This document shows positions 1 to 9,714 of a stretch of DNA of 64,000 nt, in pieces (the first letter of the stretch is position 1; every line of letters starts with the position of its first letter). Under the pieces are notes generated by a model. The model did not search any database. It was not told where the DNA came from and worked only from the letters and a program-made list of their open reading frames with translations. The DNA is from Alicyclobacillus kakegawensis NBRC 103104 (GTDB taxonomy: Bacteria; Bacillota; Bacilli; Alicyclobacillales; Alicyclobacillaceae). Made by a program: the position numbers and the translations under genes. The DNA lies in contig NZ_BCRP01000009.1 of the NCBI RefSeq assembly GCF_001552655.1, forward strand, positions 1 through 64,000. Direction: 5' to 3'.

Positions 1-156
1 CGCTGCGGAGCATCATTGGTGAATCCGCGCAGCCTGGTGAACCCATATTCGGACGCGGGGCGGTCCATCTGTTTCTGGTGGTGTCACGCGTGTGGCGCCA
101 AAGGTGAGGCGGTCGAGGTCGACCGGGTCACCGCCCCACACATGGCGGAGGAGTGA
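1..156 (+). CDS. C-terminal end of an unidentified protein with a Cys cluster (5' truncated)
   Basis: Frame 1 is open from the window edge to a TGA at 154-156, giving the last 51 residues of a protein that begins outside the window. It contains CFWWCHACGAKGEAVEVDRV, three cysteines in a C-x3-C-x2-C arrangement plus an earlier Cys at residue 2, which could bind zinc or a metal cluster. It stops 6 nt before the aldolase start at 163, so the two are probably one transcription unit. I do not recognise the family and give no function. Confidence 0.5.
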   Translation, partial: RCGASLVNPRSLVNPYSDAGRSICFWWCHACGAKGEAVEVDRVTAPHMAEE

Positions 157-162
157 AGGCGG

Positions 163-903
163 ATGAGCAGCGCACTGGAGCAGCCGCGGGAGGCCATCGC
201 CACGGCGTGCAGGATTCTTGGTATGGAGGGGTTAGTCGATGAAATCCTCGGGCACGTCAGCCTGCGTATTCCTGGCACGGAGGAGATGTGGATCCGTTGC
301 CGCGGCCCGCACGAAGCGGGCGTGGCGTACACACGGGCGGACGCAATCCAGCGCGTGACGTTCGACGGGGCGGGGGCGGAAGAAGGCTATTGCGTGCCGA
401 ATGAACTGCCGATTCATGCGGAGATCTATCGCGCGCGGCAGGAGGTGGGCTGCGTCATTCATGCGCACCCGCCTGCCGCTCTGGTGTGCGGCATCACGGA
501 GTTGGATTGGAAGCCCATCTTCGGTGCTTATAACATCCCCGCCATGCGGATGGCTGTCGAAGGCATTCCCGTGTTTCCCCACGCCTACCTCATTTCACGT
601 ACGGAACTGGCGCTTCCGCTCGTCCAGACGATGGGGGATTGCCATATCTGCTTGATGAAGGGGCATGGCATCACGGTGACGGGGCGCACGCTGGAGGAAA
701 CCGTGGTACGCGCGTTGAACTTCCATGCGCTGGCCAAGGTCACGCTACAAGCCGCACAGACCGGCCGGACGGTGGCTTCCATCTCGGAAGAGGACCTGCG
801 GGAGCTGCCGGACCTCGGGCGCACGTTCAACGAGGAGTGGGTGTGGCGGTTCTACGTACGCAAACTGGCGCATTGGGAAGGGGCGCCGCTGCAGGAAAAC
901 TAA
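163..903 (+). CDS. class II aldolase/adducin family protein
   Basis: A 246-residue protein of the fuculose-phosphate-aldolase/adducin fold. These are zinc-dependent cytoplasmic enzymes that cleave or epimerise sugar phosphates through an enediolate. The expected residues are visible: the catalytic Glu in NELPIHAEIY (about residue 81), two zinc His in IHAHPP (about 100 and 102) and a third zinc His in MKGHGI (about 168). Length is near the 210-260 usual for the family. The start follows GGAGGAGTGAAGGCGG and lies 6 nt after the upstream truncated gene. The family is certain; the substrate cannot be read, since no kinase or isomerase partner is adjacent. Confidence 0.85.
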   Translation: MSSALEQPREAIATACRILGMEGLVDEILGHVSLRIPGTEEMWIRCRGPHEAGVAYTRADAIQRVTFDGAGAEEGYCVPNELPIHAEIYRARQEVGCVIHAHPPAALVCGITELDWKPIFGAYNIPAMRMAVEGIPVFPHAYLISRTELALPLVQTMGDCHICLMKGHGITVTGRTLEETVVRALNFHALAKVTLQAAQTGRTVASISEEDLRELPDLGRTFNEEWVWRFYVRKLAHWEGAPLQEN

Positions 904-984
904 GTTGCTGGCCGGGCAGGGCGGGAGCAGGTGGCGCTGGCGGCGATGGGCGGATGCGCGTCTATGCGGTAGAATGAAGGCTAG

Positions 985-1656
985 TCACCATCGTGTCTCC
1001 AATTGTTTTTGTGGGTCCAATTGATACCCTTCCCGGACCGCATAGGCCGCGAGCTGGGCGCGGTTCTCCAGGCCCAGCTTCTTCAGCAGCCGCTGGATGT
1101 AATTGCCGACCGTGCTGACGCTGATGCCGAGCGCCTGGGCCAGCTGTTTGTTCGTGGCACCCGTGGTCAACCAGCGCAAGATGTCCGTTTCCCGCGGCGT
1201 GAACTCGCCTTTCTCACCGTACTCCCGCAACAGACGCCGCACCACCAGCACCGTCACTTGACTCGGGACCACGTACTCACTCCGGTGTGCTTTTTGTATC
1301 CCTTCCACCACCTCTGACGGGGGCGCGTTTTTCAGGATGTACCCGGCAGCCCCGGCCGAGATGGCCTTGACAAGCGTGTCCTCCCTCAAATCTGTGGCCA
1401 TCAGGACCACGCGGACGGAAGGCTGGCTGCGCAAAAGTTCCCGGGTGGCCCGAAAGCCATCCATGTCCGGCAGGTTCATGTCCATCAAGACCACGTCCGG
1501 TTTAGCGGTTTGCGCCGCGGCTATCGCTTCCTCCCCGTTGGCGGCCTGGCCTGCCAACACAAGGCCCGGGGTGGACTGTAGGATGCAGGCCAGGCCGGCC
1601 CGCAGCAGTTCCAGTTCATCGGCAATCAGGACGCGAATCACAGCTGTTTCCTCCAT
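985..1656 (-). CDS. NarL/LuxR-type two-component response regulator (orphan)
   Basis: Receiver domain followed by a LuxR-type helix-turn-helix, 223 residues from the chosen start. The receiver shows the acidic pocket (VLIADE), the phosphoacceptor Asp in VLMDMNLPDMDG, the switch residue in LMATDL and the conserved Lys in YILKNA. The C-terminal domain has FTPRETDILRWL and NKQLAQALGISVSTVGNYI, the LuxR recognition helix. The ORF is open 30 codons further upstream, but that extension does not resemble a receiver; METAV-like residues at 1656 fit the family N-terminus. No histidine kinase is adjacent, so its signal is unknown. Confidence 0.85.
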   Translation of the reverse strand: MEETAVIRVLIADELELLRAGLACILQSTPGLVLAGQAANGEEAIAAAQTAKPDVVLMDMNLPDMDGFRATRELLRSQPSVRVVLMATDLREDTLVKAISAGAAGYILKNAPPSEVVEGIQKAHRSEYVVPSQVTVLVVRRLLREYGEKGEFTPRETDILRWLTTGATNKQLAQALGISVSTVGNYIQRLLKKLGLENRAQLAAYAVREGYQLDPQKQLETRW

Positions 1657-1849
1657 GGCAGTCTCCCCTTCCCATACCACCTTGAGGATACGGGGGTCTC
1701 TGCTGGTGCCGAAAGGCCGGGTTGGACCGTTTTCCGACGAGTCCAAAGGAGTCCCCCGGGGAACGGGGAGGGTGCGTTTGGACTAGTCAAGTCAGCAGGG
1801 CTTATGGAACGGGGGCTTGCAAGCAGGCTTTGTGTGCGGCAGGCGCTGC

Positions 1850-2653
1850 TCAGGTGCCAAACAGGGCCAAGACCTCCGTCACCGAACCGCGATTCGCGCC
1901 GTCACAACTGATCATCCGCTGGACATCAAAGCGTTCGATCTTGGCCGCCGCGTACGCCTGATTCGTGAAATCGGTCTCGTGGTTCGATATCAGAACGGGA
2001 ATCCCTCTGTTGCCGAGCGCCGCGGCCAATTGCGCCAAATCCGCCTGGTCCTGCGGGCCGAAGCCACCTGCGGCATAATCGGTGAAACGAGCCGTCTTGG
2101 AAAGCGGGACGTAGGGGGGATCACAGTAGATGACATCGCCCGGTTGGGCCTGCTCCATGACGGCGCGAAAGTCGGCCAAGCAAAACCTGGCCCTTTGCGC
2201 CTTGTGGGCAAAATAGCGCATTTCTGGTTCGGGGAAATACGGCCGCTTGTAACGCCCAAACGGAACGTTGAACTTTCCATTGGAGTTGTACCGGCACAAC
2301 CCGTTGTAACCGTGTCGGTTCAAGTAGATAAACAGCGCAGACTTTCGCCACAGGTCGTCGGTTTCGTTGAATTCGGTGCGCAACTCGTAGTACCTATCGG
2401 GCGCGTTGTTCTCGGGGGTGAACAATGGTTTGCAGTAGGAGATGAAGGAATCGCCATCCTGTTGGAGGATTTCATATACCCGTATCAGGTCCTGGTTGAT
2501 GTCCGACAGGATGTACTCGTCGAAGTCGGTGTTAAGAAAGACGGCCCCAGATCCCACAAACGGCTCAATGAGGCGTTTGCCGTCAGGCAGGTGCTCCCGT
2601 ATGCGTTGTACAATTCGATATTTTCCCCCTGCCCACTTCAAGAACGGCCTCAT
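1850..2653 (-). CDS. dam: Dam-type DNA adenine-N6 methyltransferase (orphan)
   Basis: 267-residue D12-class methyltransferase. WAGGKYR near the N-terminus and EPFVGSGAVFLN form the AdoMet-binding motif I; DPPY is catalytic motif IV. The sequence resembles the DpnM/Dam group that modifies GATC, but target specificity is inferred from family only. I chose ATG 2653 because AAAAGGAGACACACC precedes it; the upstream ATG (2671) would have its Shine-Dalgarno touching the start codon. No restriction endonuclease lies nearby, so it is an orphan methylase that could serve gene regulation or phage defence. A TTGACA-like -35 occurs at 2700-2705 without a good -10. Confidence 0.85.
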   Translation of the reverse strand: MRPFLKWAGGKYRIVQRIREHLPDGKRLIEPFVGSGAVFLNTDFDEYILSDINQDLIRVYEILQQDGDSFISYCKPLFTPENNAPDRYYELRTEFNETDDLWRKSALFIYLNRHGYNGLCRYNSNGKFNVPFGRYKRPYFPEPEMRYFAHKAQRARFCLADFRAVMEQAQPGDVIYCDPPYVPLSKTARFTDYAAGGFGPQDQADLAQLAAALGNRGIPVLISNHETDFTNQAYAAAKIERFDVQRMISCDGANRGSVTEVLALFGT

Positions 2654-3049
2654 GGTGTGTCTCCTTTTCATCTCCTCTGCGGGATAGCGTGCAAAGTGAT
2701 GTCAAGCGGTTCGGTGAGGCGGGCCATCCGTAGGCACCACCGACCAGTCTATCACGCGGCATGCGGAAAGTTCCATCGGTTTGAGGGGGAGAATGTCGCG
2801 CGATACAACCGGCACAGACGCGGATACGCCCGCAGCCCCCCGACCGGATGGTACACCCATCGTTCGACCGGGGAGCCACTTACCCTTTCCCCTTGGGCGC
2901 CTCGCGTTGGCCGCCGCCCGCGCGGTGGCGTCCGTGCCAGGCCAGCCCTGCGGCCGGGCCGGAACCAAGCGCCGCCCGGCGGAGGACGGCAGCCTCGCTC
3001 GGATTCTCTCTATGCCCCGAAGCCTAACGCGCGGGGGTGTCATATCGCG
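2654..3049. other. intergenic region without a convincing gene
   Basis: About 400 bp of GC-rich sequence between two leftward genes. Open frames exist on both strands (for example 2702-3043 minus and 2781-3170 plus), but they are Arg/Pro/Ala-rich, have no recognisable domain and lack a convincing ribosome binding site. I see no RNA gene or clear terminator. Confidence 0.4.
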
Positions 3050-4060
3050 TCACGGAACGTCCGTTCGATACCGTTTTTTCATCGCCTCAATCTCTCTCCG
3101 CATGTCTGCCCGCAGGGCCGCCGGCTCCAAGACCTCCACGTCTGCCCCGTATTGCAGCAAGAAGCGCTGAAACTCACGGTTCCAGTGGGTGCGCACCCAG
3201 ACTTCGTAGCGCCCGTCTGGCCACTCGGTTGTCGACAGGAGCCGCTCACCGCTGATTTCTTCCTTCGCGTAACGTGCCGCCTCCGCGGTGAAGAGGAGGT
3301 GGATGTCCGACTCGGGGCCGGACTGGTCTATGCCCCAGGCAGAGCGGAGGAATTGGGAGAGGGAGAACTCCCGTTGGCGCGTGAACGGCTGGGGCAAACA
3401 CTCCGCACTTTCGATGCGCACCACCTTGAAGGTGCGAAAGGCGCGGCGCAGGTGGCAATAGCCCACGATATAGAGCGAGTTTTTCTCGGGGACAAGGGCG
3501 TACGGATCTACCAGGCGGACTTCGGAGGCGGGAGAGGTGATCTTGCGGTAGACCATGCGCAGGGTATGGCTGCGCCGAATGGCCTGCAGGATCTCGAGAA
3601 TCACGCCGTCCTGGACAGACTGTGCCGTCTCGTTCATACCGGCCGCCAGCGACGGGGAGGCGCCGTCGGCGACCAGCGCCGCCTGTTGGGCAGGCGGGAA
3701 CGAGTGGTTCAGCAGTTTTTCCATCGCCCGTTGGTAGGCGGAGAGCAGCGGGTGTACGCGGCCGTGGGCCAGCGCGCCGGCGAGCAGCGAGGGCATGATT
3801 TCCAGAACCATCTTCTCGGCGTCGTTCAGCGGCGCGGGCATGCGCCGCAGGTCCTGCATAATGAAGTAGCCGCCCCCCGGTTCCGACTCCACCCGGATGC
3901 CGACGTCCTCCAGGGTGCGGATGTCGCGGCGGACGGTGCGCACGGAGGTGTGGAAGTAATCGGCCAGCCGCGCGGCGGTGTACTCTTTCGGGTGTTGCCA
4001 AATCAGGTGGACGAGGTCAAACAACCGCCCGGCCAGGCGGACGCTTTGTGAATCGGGCAT
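3050..4060 (-). CDS. HTH/WYL-domain transcriptional regulator
   Basis: 336 residues. The N-terminus is a DeoR/HTH_11 winged helix (RLADYFHTSVRTVRRDIRTLEDVGI), the middle is helical linker, and the region RRSHTLRMVYRK...DPYALVPEKNSLYIVGYCHLR is a WYL-type ligand domain, followed by the C-terminal extension common in the family. Such proteins regulate DNA damage, metabolic and defence genes after binding an unknown ligand, sometimes single-stranded DNA. The ORF extends further upstream, but a good sigma-A promoter at 4104-4132 puts the transcript start just upstream of ATG 4060, which supports this start. Target genes are unknown. Confidence 0.85.
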   Translation of the reverse strand: MPDSQSVRLAGRLFDLVHLIWQHPKEYTAARLADYFHTSVRTVRRDIRTLEDVGIRVESEPGGGYFIMQDLRRMPAPLNDAEKMVLEIMPSLLAGALAHGRVHPLLSAYQRAMEKLLNHSFPPAQQAALVADGASPSLAAGMNETAQSVQDGVILEILQAIRRSHTLRMVYRKITSPASEVRLVDPYALVPEKNSLYIVGYCHLRRAFRTFKVVRIESAECLPQPFTRQREFSLSQFLRSAWGIDQSGPESDIHLLFTAEAARYAKEEISGERLLSTTEWPDGRYEVWVRTHWNREFQRFLLQYGADVEVLEPAALRADMRREIEAMKKRYRTDVP

Positions 4061-4103
4061 CGCGTTCACCCAATCATCCAAGAATCTGCCAATTCCATAC
4101 AAG

Positions 4104-4132
4104 ATGATAGGTTTGCCCCAGCCAACCGTCAA
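4104..4132 (-). promoter_or_regulatory. sigma-A promoter of the WYL regulator
   Basis: On the minus strand TTGACG (4127-4132) is followed after exactly 17 bp by TATCAT (4104-4109). The start codon chosen for the WYL gene is about 40 nt downstream of the predicted start site. Confidence 0.6.
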
Positions 4133-4216
4133 TAGCCGGGCGGCCAAGCCAGGGAGTCGGGCGCGCCGGCACACGGATTGGGTGGCCGTCGCTCTGCGGC
4201 CTCCTTTGACCGCAGT

Positions 4217-5227
4217 TCACATGCTCTCCTGCCACGGCCAGGCACCGAGGCGCCACGTCTCCGGGGCGGGCGTGACGGATGCCGGGAGGCGATGCGGGCA
4301 AAAGTGGCCCATCAGTTCTTCGGGCCGCACGTCCTCCAACCGGTCGATGAGTCCCGCCCAGTATGCCAGTTGGCCGACGACACGCTCGGGCGGCACGCCC
4401 GCCTCGCGCAGGGCGGCGAGGTGTAGCGACTTCTCCCGCTTGGACAGGCGCCGACCGGCGGCGTCGGTCACCAGCGGGGCGTGCGCGAACCTGGGCACTG
4501 GCCAGCCCAACGCCTCGTACAACCACACCTGCCGTGGCGTCGAATCGAGCAGATCGGCGCCGCGCAGCACATCCGTAATGCGCATGGCCGCGTCGTCCAC
4601 CACCACGGCCAACTGGTACGCGAAGAAGCCGTCCGCCCGTCGCACAATAAAGTCGCCGCCGGCGCCCGCCTGAAAGCGCTGCTTGCCGAGGATGACGTCG
4701 TGGAATTCGACCGCATCATCCGGGACATGAAAGCGCAGCGCCGGCCGCTTCTGCTGTGCTTTGGCGATCCGCTCGGCTGCGCTCAGATGCCGGCACGTGC
4801 CCGGGTATGCGGGTCCCTCGGCGGCCAGGCCATGCGGGGCGCTGGCTGCGCGGGCCAAGTCGGCGCGGCTGCAAAAGCACGGGTACAGCCACCCGCCCGC
4901 CTCAAGCTGGGCCAACGCTTCTTCATAATGTTGGCTTCGATCCCGTTGTCGGTACGGGCCGTAGGGCCCGCCCACGTCAGGCCCTTCATCCCAATCCAGT
5001 CCCAGCCAGCGCAAGTCGATGAGCAAATCGGCCACGTATTCCTCGCGGCATCGGGGGCGGTCTATGTCTTCGATGCGCAGGACAAACTCTCCACCTGCCT
5101 GGCGCACCTGCAGCCACGCCAGCAGCGCCACGAGCGCGTTGCCGATGTGAAGCCGGCCCGAGGGGGTCGGCGCAAACCGGCCGCGCACCAAAGAACGCGT
5201 CTCCCGTCCGTTGGTTCCCTCGTTCAT
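4217..5227 (-). CDS. gluQ: glutamyl-Q tRNA(Asp) synthetase
   Basis: Truncated glutamyl-tRNA synthetase paralogue, 336 residues, lacking the anticodon-binding domain. It charges glutamate onto the queuosine base of tRNA(Asp) position 34. Visible are [16 protein letters not shown] (the HIGH-type motif), the zinc-binding Cys set ([10 protein letters not shown] and later PAYPGTC) and RLSKREKS (the KMSKS equivalent). Three starts are possible: GTG 5239, ATG 5233, ATG 5227; AGGTGAGG lies 6 nt before 5227, so I prefer that one. It diverges from the Gfo/Idh gene. Function is assigned from the family with good confidence. Confidence 0.88.
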   Translation of the reverse strand: MNEGTNGRETRSLVRGRFAPTPSGRLHIGNALVALLAWLQVRQAGGEFVLRIEDIDRPRCREEYVADLLIDLRWLGLDWDEGPDVGGPYGPYRQRDRSQHYEEALAQLEAGGWLYPCFCSRADLARAASAPHGLAAEGPAYPGTCRHLSAAERIAKAQQKRPALRFHVPDDAVEFHDVILGKQRFQAGAGGDFIVRRADGFFAYQLAVVVDDAAMRITDVLRGADLLDSTPRQVWLYEALGWPVPRFAHAPLVTDAAGRRLSKREKSLHLAALREAGVPPERVVGQLAYWAGLIDRLEDVRPEELMGHFCPHRLPASVTPAPETWRLGAWPWQESM

Positions 5228-5394
5228 TCCCATCCTCACCTGCCTTTTATGATACCATCGGCGTCCGTGCGCGCTGCGTCCGGATGGCGGGCCACCTTCT
5301 TATTGACGAACATTGGGCAATATGAATACGCTTATTCTGTACAAGACGATGCAAACAGAGGTAGATCATGGTTCGCCGGGAGGAGGAGCGTCCA

Positions 5395-6381
5395 GTGCGC
5401 AAGATTCGTTGGGGCATTCTTGGCACCGCCAAGATTGCCGAAGGGGCGTTGATTCCAGCCCTGCACCAGGCGGAGGGGGCGGAGTTGACAGCGGTGGCCA
5501 GCCGCCGCCCCGAGACGGCGATGGCTTACGCCGAGCGCAACCGGATTGAGAGAGCGTACGGATCGTACGAAGAGCTGTTGGCCGATACGGACATCGACGC
5601 GGTGTACATCCCGTTGCCGAACCACCTGCACGCGGAGTGGACGGTGCGTGCGGCCGAGGCGGGCAAGCACGTGTTGTGTGAGAAGCCGGCCGCCCTCAAC
5701 CGGGCGCAGGCGGAGCGCATGGTGCAGGTCTGCCGGGACAACGGCGTGGTCTTCATGGAAGCGTTTATGTACGGCTTCCATCCGCAATGGGCCCGGGTGC
5801 GCGAGCTGGTGGAACAGGGGGCGCTGGGCAAGCTGCGCCTCATCAACGCCAGTTTTTCGTTCTGGCTGCGCAATGAGCAGGACATCCGCTGGTACCCAGA
5901 GGGAGGCGGAGCGCTGTACGACGTCGGCTGTTACTGCGTCCATGTCATCCGGTCGTTCGCCGGCGACGCGTTGCCCGAGGTGGTGCGGGCGGTCGGGGAT
6001 CTGGACAAGCGCGGCGTGGACCGGGCGGTAACGGCAGCCCTGGCCTTCCCCGGCGGCGTGTTGGCGCACTTCGACGCCTCGTTTGCGGCGGCGGACAGGC
6101 AGCGTGTGGAGCTGGCGGGGGAGGCAGGGAGCCTCGTGGTCACCTGGCCGTTCCGGCCGGACAAAGGCGATCCGTCCATCATCTGGCGCAACCAGGACGG
6201 TGAGCGGGTGGAACGGGTGCCGAAAGTGGACATGTACCGGCTTGAGGTGGAACACTTCAGCGCCTGCATCCGTGGCGAGGAGACGCTGCGCCAAACCCCC
6301 GAGCAAACGTTGCGCAACATGGCGATTCTCGACGCCATTTACCAGGCTGTGGGCCGCGACACGACCGCCCACGGGCGGTGA
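5395..6381 (+). CDS. Gfo/Idh/MocA family NAD(P)-dependent oxidoreductase
   Basis: 328 residues. The N-terminal Rossmann fold begins at once (IRWGILGTAKIAEGALIPAL), followed by the family signature in VYIPLPNHLHAEW and the EKP motif (HVLCEKPAAL), with catalytic-region residues in FMEAFMYGFHPQW. These enzymes oxidise sugars, inositols or dihydrodiols. I chose GTG 5395 because GGGAGGAGGAG stands 7 nt upstream and the resulting N-terminus matches the family; ATG 5368, with AGAGGT upstream, is a real alternative that adds 9 residues. The substrate cannot be read. The macrodomain gene follows after about 120 nt. Confidence 0.88.
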   Translation: MRKIRWGILGTAKIAEGALIPALHQAEGAELTAVASRRPETAMAYAERNRIERAYGSYEELLADTDIDAVYIPLPNHLHAEWTVRAAEAGKHVLCEKPAALNRAQAERMVQVCRDNGVVFMEAFMYGFHPQWARVRELVEQGALGKLRLINASFSFWLRNEQDIRWYPEGGGALYDVGCYCVHVIRSFAGDALPEVVRAVGDLDKRGVDRAVTAALAFPGGVLAHFDASFAAADRQRVELAGEAGSLVVTWPFRPDKGDPSIIWRNQDGERVERVPKVDMYRLEVEHFSACIRGEETLRQTPEQTLRNMAILDAIYQAVGRDTTAHGR

Positions 6382-6502
6382 TTGGCCGGGGACATGGGCT
6401 TGAGGAGGGAGGCAGGGCGGCCGACATTTTGCATGCTGAAGGCATCCACCCATCCGCGGTCCGCGGAGGGCCATGGATGGCCACCCAAGGAGGGACGTAT
6501 CT

Positions 6503-7183
<681 letters not shown>

Positions 7184-7226
7184 CGGGATAGACGGCCACC
7201 AGGGCGAAACACCTGGAAAAGTGAGG

Positions 7227-7254
7227 AGCCAGCCTCGCGGGGGCTGGCTTTTTC
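7227..7254 (+). terminator. intrinsic terminator after the macrodomain gene
   Basis: AGCCAGCC, a 7-nt loop, GGCTGGCT and then a run of T form an 8-bp perfect stem with T-tail, 44 nt after the stop codon. Confidence 0.8.
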
Positions 7255-7274
7255 ACGGGTCATCATGTAAATTC

Positions 7275-7290
7275 AACTGTATATACAGTT
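7275..7290. promoter_or_regulatory. 16-bp perfect palindrome upstream of nadA
   Basis: AACTGTATATACAGTT is a perfect 16-bp inverted repeat 65 nt before the nadA start. It is the kind of site a dimeric repressor binds and lies where an operator for NAD synthesis would be expected. I cannot name the regulator. Confidence 0.45.
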
Positions 7291-7355
7291 AGTTTGGGCA
7301 GGCGCTTGCCCGCTTGATGCGGGCGGATCGACAAACGAAGACGAGGTGATTGCCG

Positions 7356-8312
7356 ATGCTGGCTTCTGTTGAGGCCGGGTTGGTGGAGGAGATAGAGGCC
7401 CTGAAGCGCGAGAAGAACGCGCTCATCCTGGCGCACAACTACCAGCGCCCCGAGGTGCAGGACGTCGCCGACGTGCTCGGGGACTCCCTGGCCTTGGCGC
7501 GCGCCGCGGCGAACACGGATGCGGACGTCATCGTATTCTGCGGGGTGCATTTCATGGCCGAGACCGCGGCCGTGCTCAATCCGGACAAGACCGTGCTCTT
7601 GCCCGACCTGCAGGCAGGGTGTTCGCTGGCGGACAGCATCACCCCTGATGAGCTGCGGCAATGGAAGGCCCAATACCCGGATGCGGTGGTCGTCGCCTAC
7701 GTGAACACCACGGCCGAGGTCAAGGCCCTCGCCGACTACTGTTGCACGTCGTCCAATGCCGTGCAGGTGGTGGAATCTATTCCGCGTGACCAGGAGATTT
7801 TGTTTTTGCCCGACATGTTTCTCGGGTCTTACGTGCAGAAGGTGACCGGGCGCGACAACATGCACATTTGGATGGGAGAGTGTCACGTGCACGCCGGCAT
7901 CCGGCCGACCCAGGTGCGCACCGTCCTGCAGAATCATCCGCGCGCAGAGCTGCTGGTGCACCCTGAGTGCGGGTGCTCGACGTCGAACATGTACCTGGCC
8001 GCGGAGGGCACGCTGCCGCGCGACCGGACGCACATTCTCTCCACCGGCGGCATGCTCAAGCACAGTTTGGCGTCGGACGCGGAGGAGTTCATCGTCGCCA
8101 CAGAGACCGGCATCCTGCACCAGATGCAAAAACAAAGCCCGGGCAAGCGGTTCCTCCCCGCCAACCCGGACGCGGTCTGCCCGTTTATGAAGATGATCAC
8201 CCTGGAAAAGGTGCGCGACGCCCTGCGCCACACGCGCCACGTCATCTCGGTGCCGGAAGGCATCGCCCGCCAGGCGCGTGTGGCGATTGAGCGGATGGTT
8301 GCGATAGGGTAG
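7356..8312 (+). CDS. nadA: quinolinate synthase
   Basis: 318 residues; condenses iminoaspartate with dihydroxyacetone phosphate to quinolinate in de novo NAD synthesis, using a [4Fe-4S] cluster. Signature segments are ILAHNYQRPEVQDVADVLGDSL, LPDLQAGCSLAD, HIWMGECHVHAG, HPECGCS and DAVCPFMKM, which carry the three cluster cysteines. ATG 7356 follows GAGGTGAT with a 5-nt gap; a TTG two codons upstream is also open. nadB and nadC, often in the same operon, are not adjacent, so nadA is transcribed alone between two terminators. Confidence 0.95.
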   Translation: MLASVEAGLVEEIEALKREKNALILAHNYQRPEVQDVADVLGDSLALARAAANTDADVIVFCGVHFMAETAAVLNPDKTVLLPDLQAGCSLADSITPDELRQWKAQYPDAVVVAYVNTTAEVKALADYCCTSSNAVQVVESIPRDQEILFLPDMFLGSYVQKVTGRDNMHIWMGECHVHAGIRPTQVRTVLQNHPRAELLVHPECGCSTSNMYLAAEGTLPRDRTHILSTGGMLKHSLASDAEEFIVATETGILHQMQKQSPGKRFLPANPDAVCPFMKMITLEKVRDALRHTRHVISVPEGIARQARVAIERMVAIG

Positions 8313-8327
8313 GGCGGGAGTGTTTGC

Positions 8328-8357
8328 ACGCCCCAGTCGCTGCGGCTGGGGCGTTTG
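8328..8357 (+). terminator. intrinsic terminator after nadA
   Basis: ACGCCCCAG, a 9-nt loop, then CTGGGGCGT and TTTG form a 9-bp perfect stem 15 nt after the nadA stop. Confidence 0.7.
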
Positions 8358-8423
8358 TGATGCTGTCAGCATTGCGCCTTGTAAGCTGCAAGCTGCGTCG
8401 ACGCCGGGCCGTGCCGCCGGGAA

Positions 8424-9668
8424 TTACACGCGCCCTTGTGCTTCGACTGGAAGCGGGCGTGGCGTCTCTTCTTGAGGTTGGAACAAACGCTCCGATTTCG
8501 CAATCACAACGGATGCGAGCGAGTTTCCGACCACGTTGACCGCGGTGCGGGCCATATCGACAATGAAGTCGACGCCGACGAGCAGCGAGATGCCCTCCAG
8601 GGGCAGTCCGATGGCCTTGGCGGTGGCAATCAACACGACGATGGCGGCTCCCGGCACACCGGCCAGGCCCTTGGTGAGGATCATGAGCAGTCCAATGGTC
8701 TCAAACTGTTGTCCCAATGACAAGTGCAAGTGGTATACATGGGATAAAAACAACACGGCAATGGCCTCATAGACGGTGGCGCCGTCCAGGTTGAACGAGT
8801 ACCCGACCGGCAGCACGAAGGAGACGATGGAATTGTGGGCGCCGAACTGTTCCAGGCGTTTAGTCAGGGGCGCTAAAACGACCTCGGAGCTGCGGGTGAC
8901 GAAGGCGAGCGCGATGAGGTCCCAGATGTATCGGATCAACGTCCAGTACCGGACACCGAACAGGCGAGCGGTGACAGGGAGAATCACCAACATGACCACA
9001 AGCATCCCCACGTAGGCGATGAGCACGAACTCGGCCATGGAACGCAGGCTTCCCCATCCATATTCTGCGACATCGTAGGCGATGAAGCCGAATACGCCAA
9101 TCGGGGTGAATCGGACCACGTATTCAATGACTTTGAACATGGCGGTCGACAGGGCCGACAATACATCGTAAAGGGGCTGCACCGTTTCCCCCGCGGCGGC
9201 CATGGCGAGGCCGAGGAAAAGCGAGAAGAATACTATCGGCAACAGATCGCCATTGACGAAGGATGCGAAGACGTTGTCGGGAATAATGTTGAGAAGAAAT
9301 TGCTGAAAATCGATCCCCTGGGCGAAGCCGTGCAGGGCAGCCGTTGACGTGTGTGGCAGCGGGAAATCCGCTCCGACAGGGATCACATTTCCGATTATCA
9401 CGGCCACCAGCAGGATCACGGTGGTCACCACTTCGAAGTACAGGATGGCCTTTCCCGCAATGCGGCCCAAGCGGCGCAGGGAGCGCATTTGCGCAACACC
9501 GAGGACGATAAGCGGGAAGATCAGGGGAATGATGGCCATTTCAATCAAACGAGTAAACGCGTCCCCGACATCCTGCATGTAGATGCCGAGCGTTTTGCTG
9601 CACAAGCCCACAATCAGGCCGGCAGCGAGCCCAATGACGATTTGGACGGGGAATGAAAGTCGCTTCAT
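8424..9668 (-). CDS. dicarboxylate/amino acid:cation (Na+ or H+) symporter
   Basis: 414-residue DAACS-family carrier (GltP/GltT/DctA type), an inner-membrane protein with eight transmembrane helices and two re-entrant loops. The first helices (VQIVIGLAAGLIVGL; MAIIPLIFPLIVLGV), the serine-containing re-entrant loop near FVTRSSEVVLAPL, GYSFNLDGATVYEAIA and the TKGLAGVPGAAIVVL region with DMARTAVNVVGN are the family core. ATG 9668 has AGAGGTG 6 nt upstream; a GTG three codons earlier is open. Glutamate, aspartate or C4-dicarboxylates are the likely cargo; the sequence alone does not decide. Confidence 0.9.
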   Translation of the reverse strand: MKRLSFPVQIVIGLAAGLIVGLCSKTLGIYMQDVGDAFTRLIEMAIIPLIFPLIVLGVAQMRSLRRLGRIAGKAILYFEVVTTVILLVAVIIGNVIPVGADFPLPHTSTAALHGFAQGIDFQQFLLNIIPDNVFASFVNGDLLPIVFFSLFLGLAMAAAGETVQPLYDVLSALSTAMFKVIEYVVRFTPIGVFGFIAYDVAEYGWGSLRSMAEFVLIAYVGMLVVMLVILPVTARLFGVRYWTLIRYIWDLIALAFVTRSSEVVLAPLTKRLEQFGAHNSIVSFVLPVGYSFNLDGATVYEAIAVLFLSHVYHLHLSLGQQFETIGLLMILTKGLAGVPGAAIVVLIATAKAIGLPLEGISLLVGVDFIVDMARTAVNVVGNSLASVVIAKSERLFQPQEETPRPLPVEAQGRV

Positions 9669-9686
9669 CGCAATCACCTCTGGTCG

Positions 9687-9714
9687 ATTTTATCCGAGTA
9701 AGTTTATAAGTCAA
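9687..9714 (-). promoter_or_regulatory. sigma-A promoter of the symporter gene
   Basis: Minus-strand TTGACT (9709-9714), 16-bp spacer, TAAAAT (9687-9692), just upstream of the symporter start. Confidence 0.55.

Noticed and set aside
1817-4051. 744-residue plus-strand frame across dam and the WYL gene
   Set aside because: It is the antisense of two clear genes in high-GC DNA; no recognisable domain.
7275-7290. SOS (LexA) box
   Set aside because: It resembles the E. coli CTGT-N8-ACAG box only in part, and Bacillota LexA uses a GAAC/GTTC-type site; nadA is not an SOS gene.
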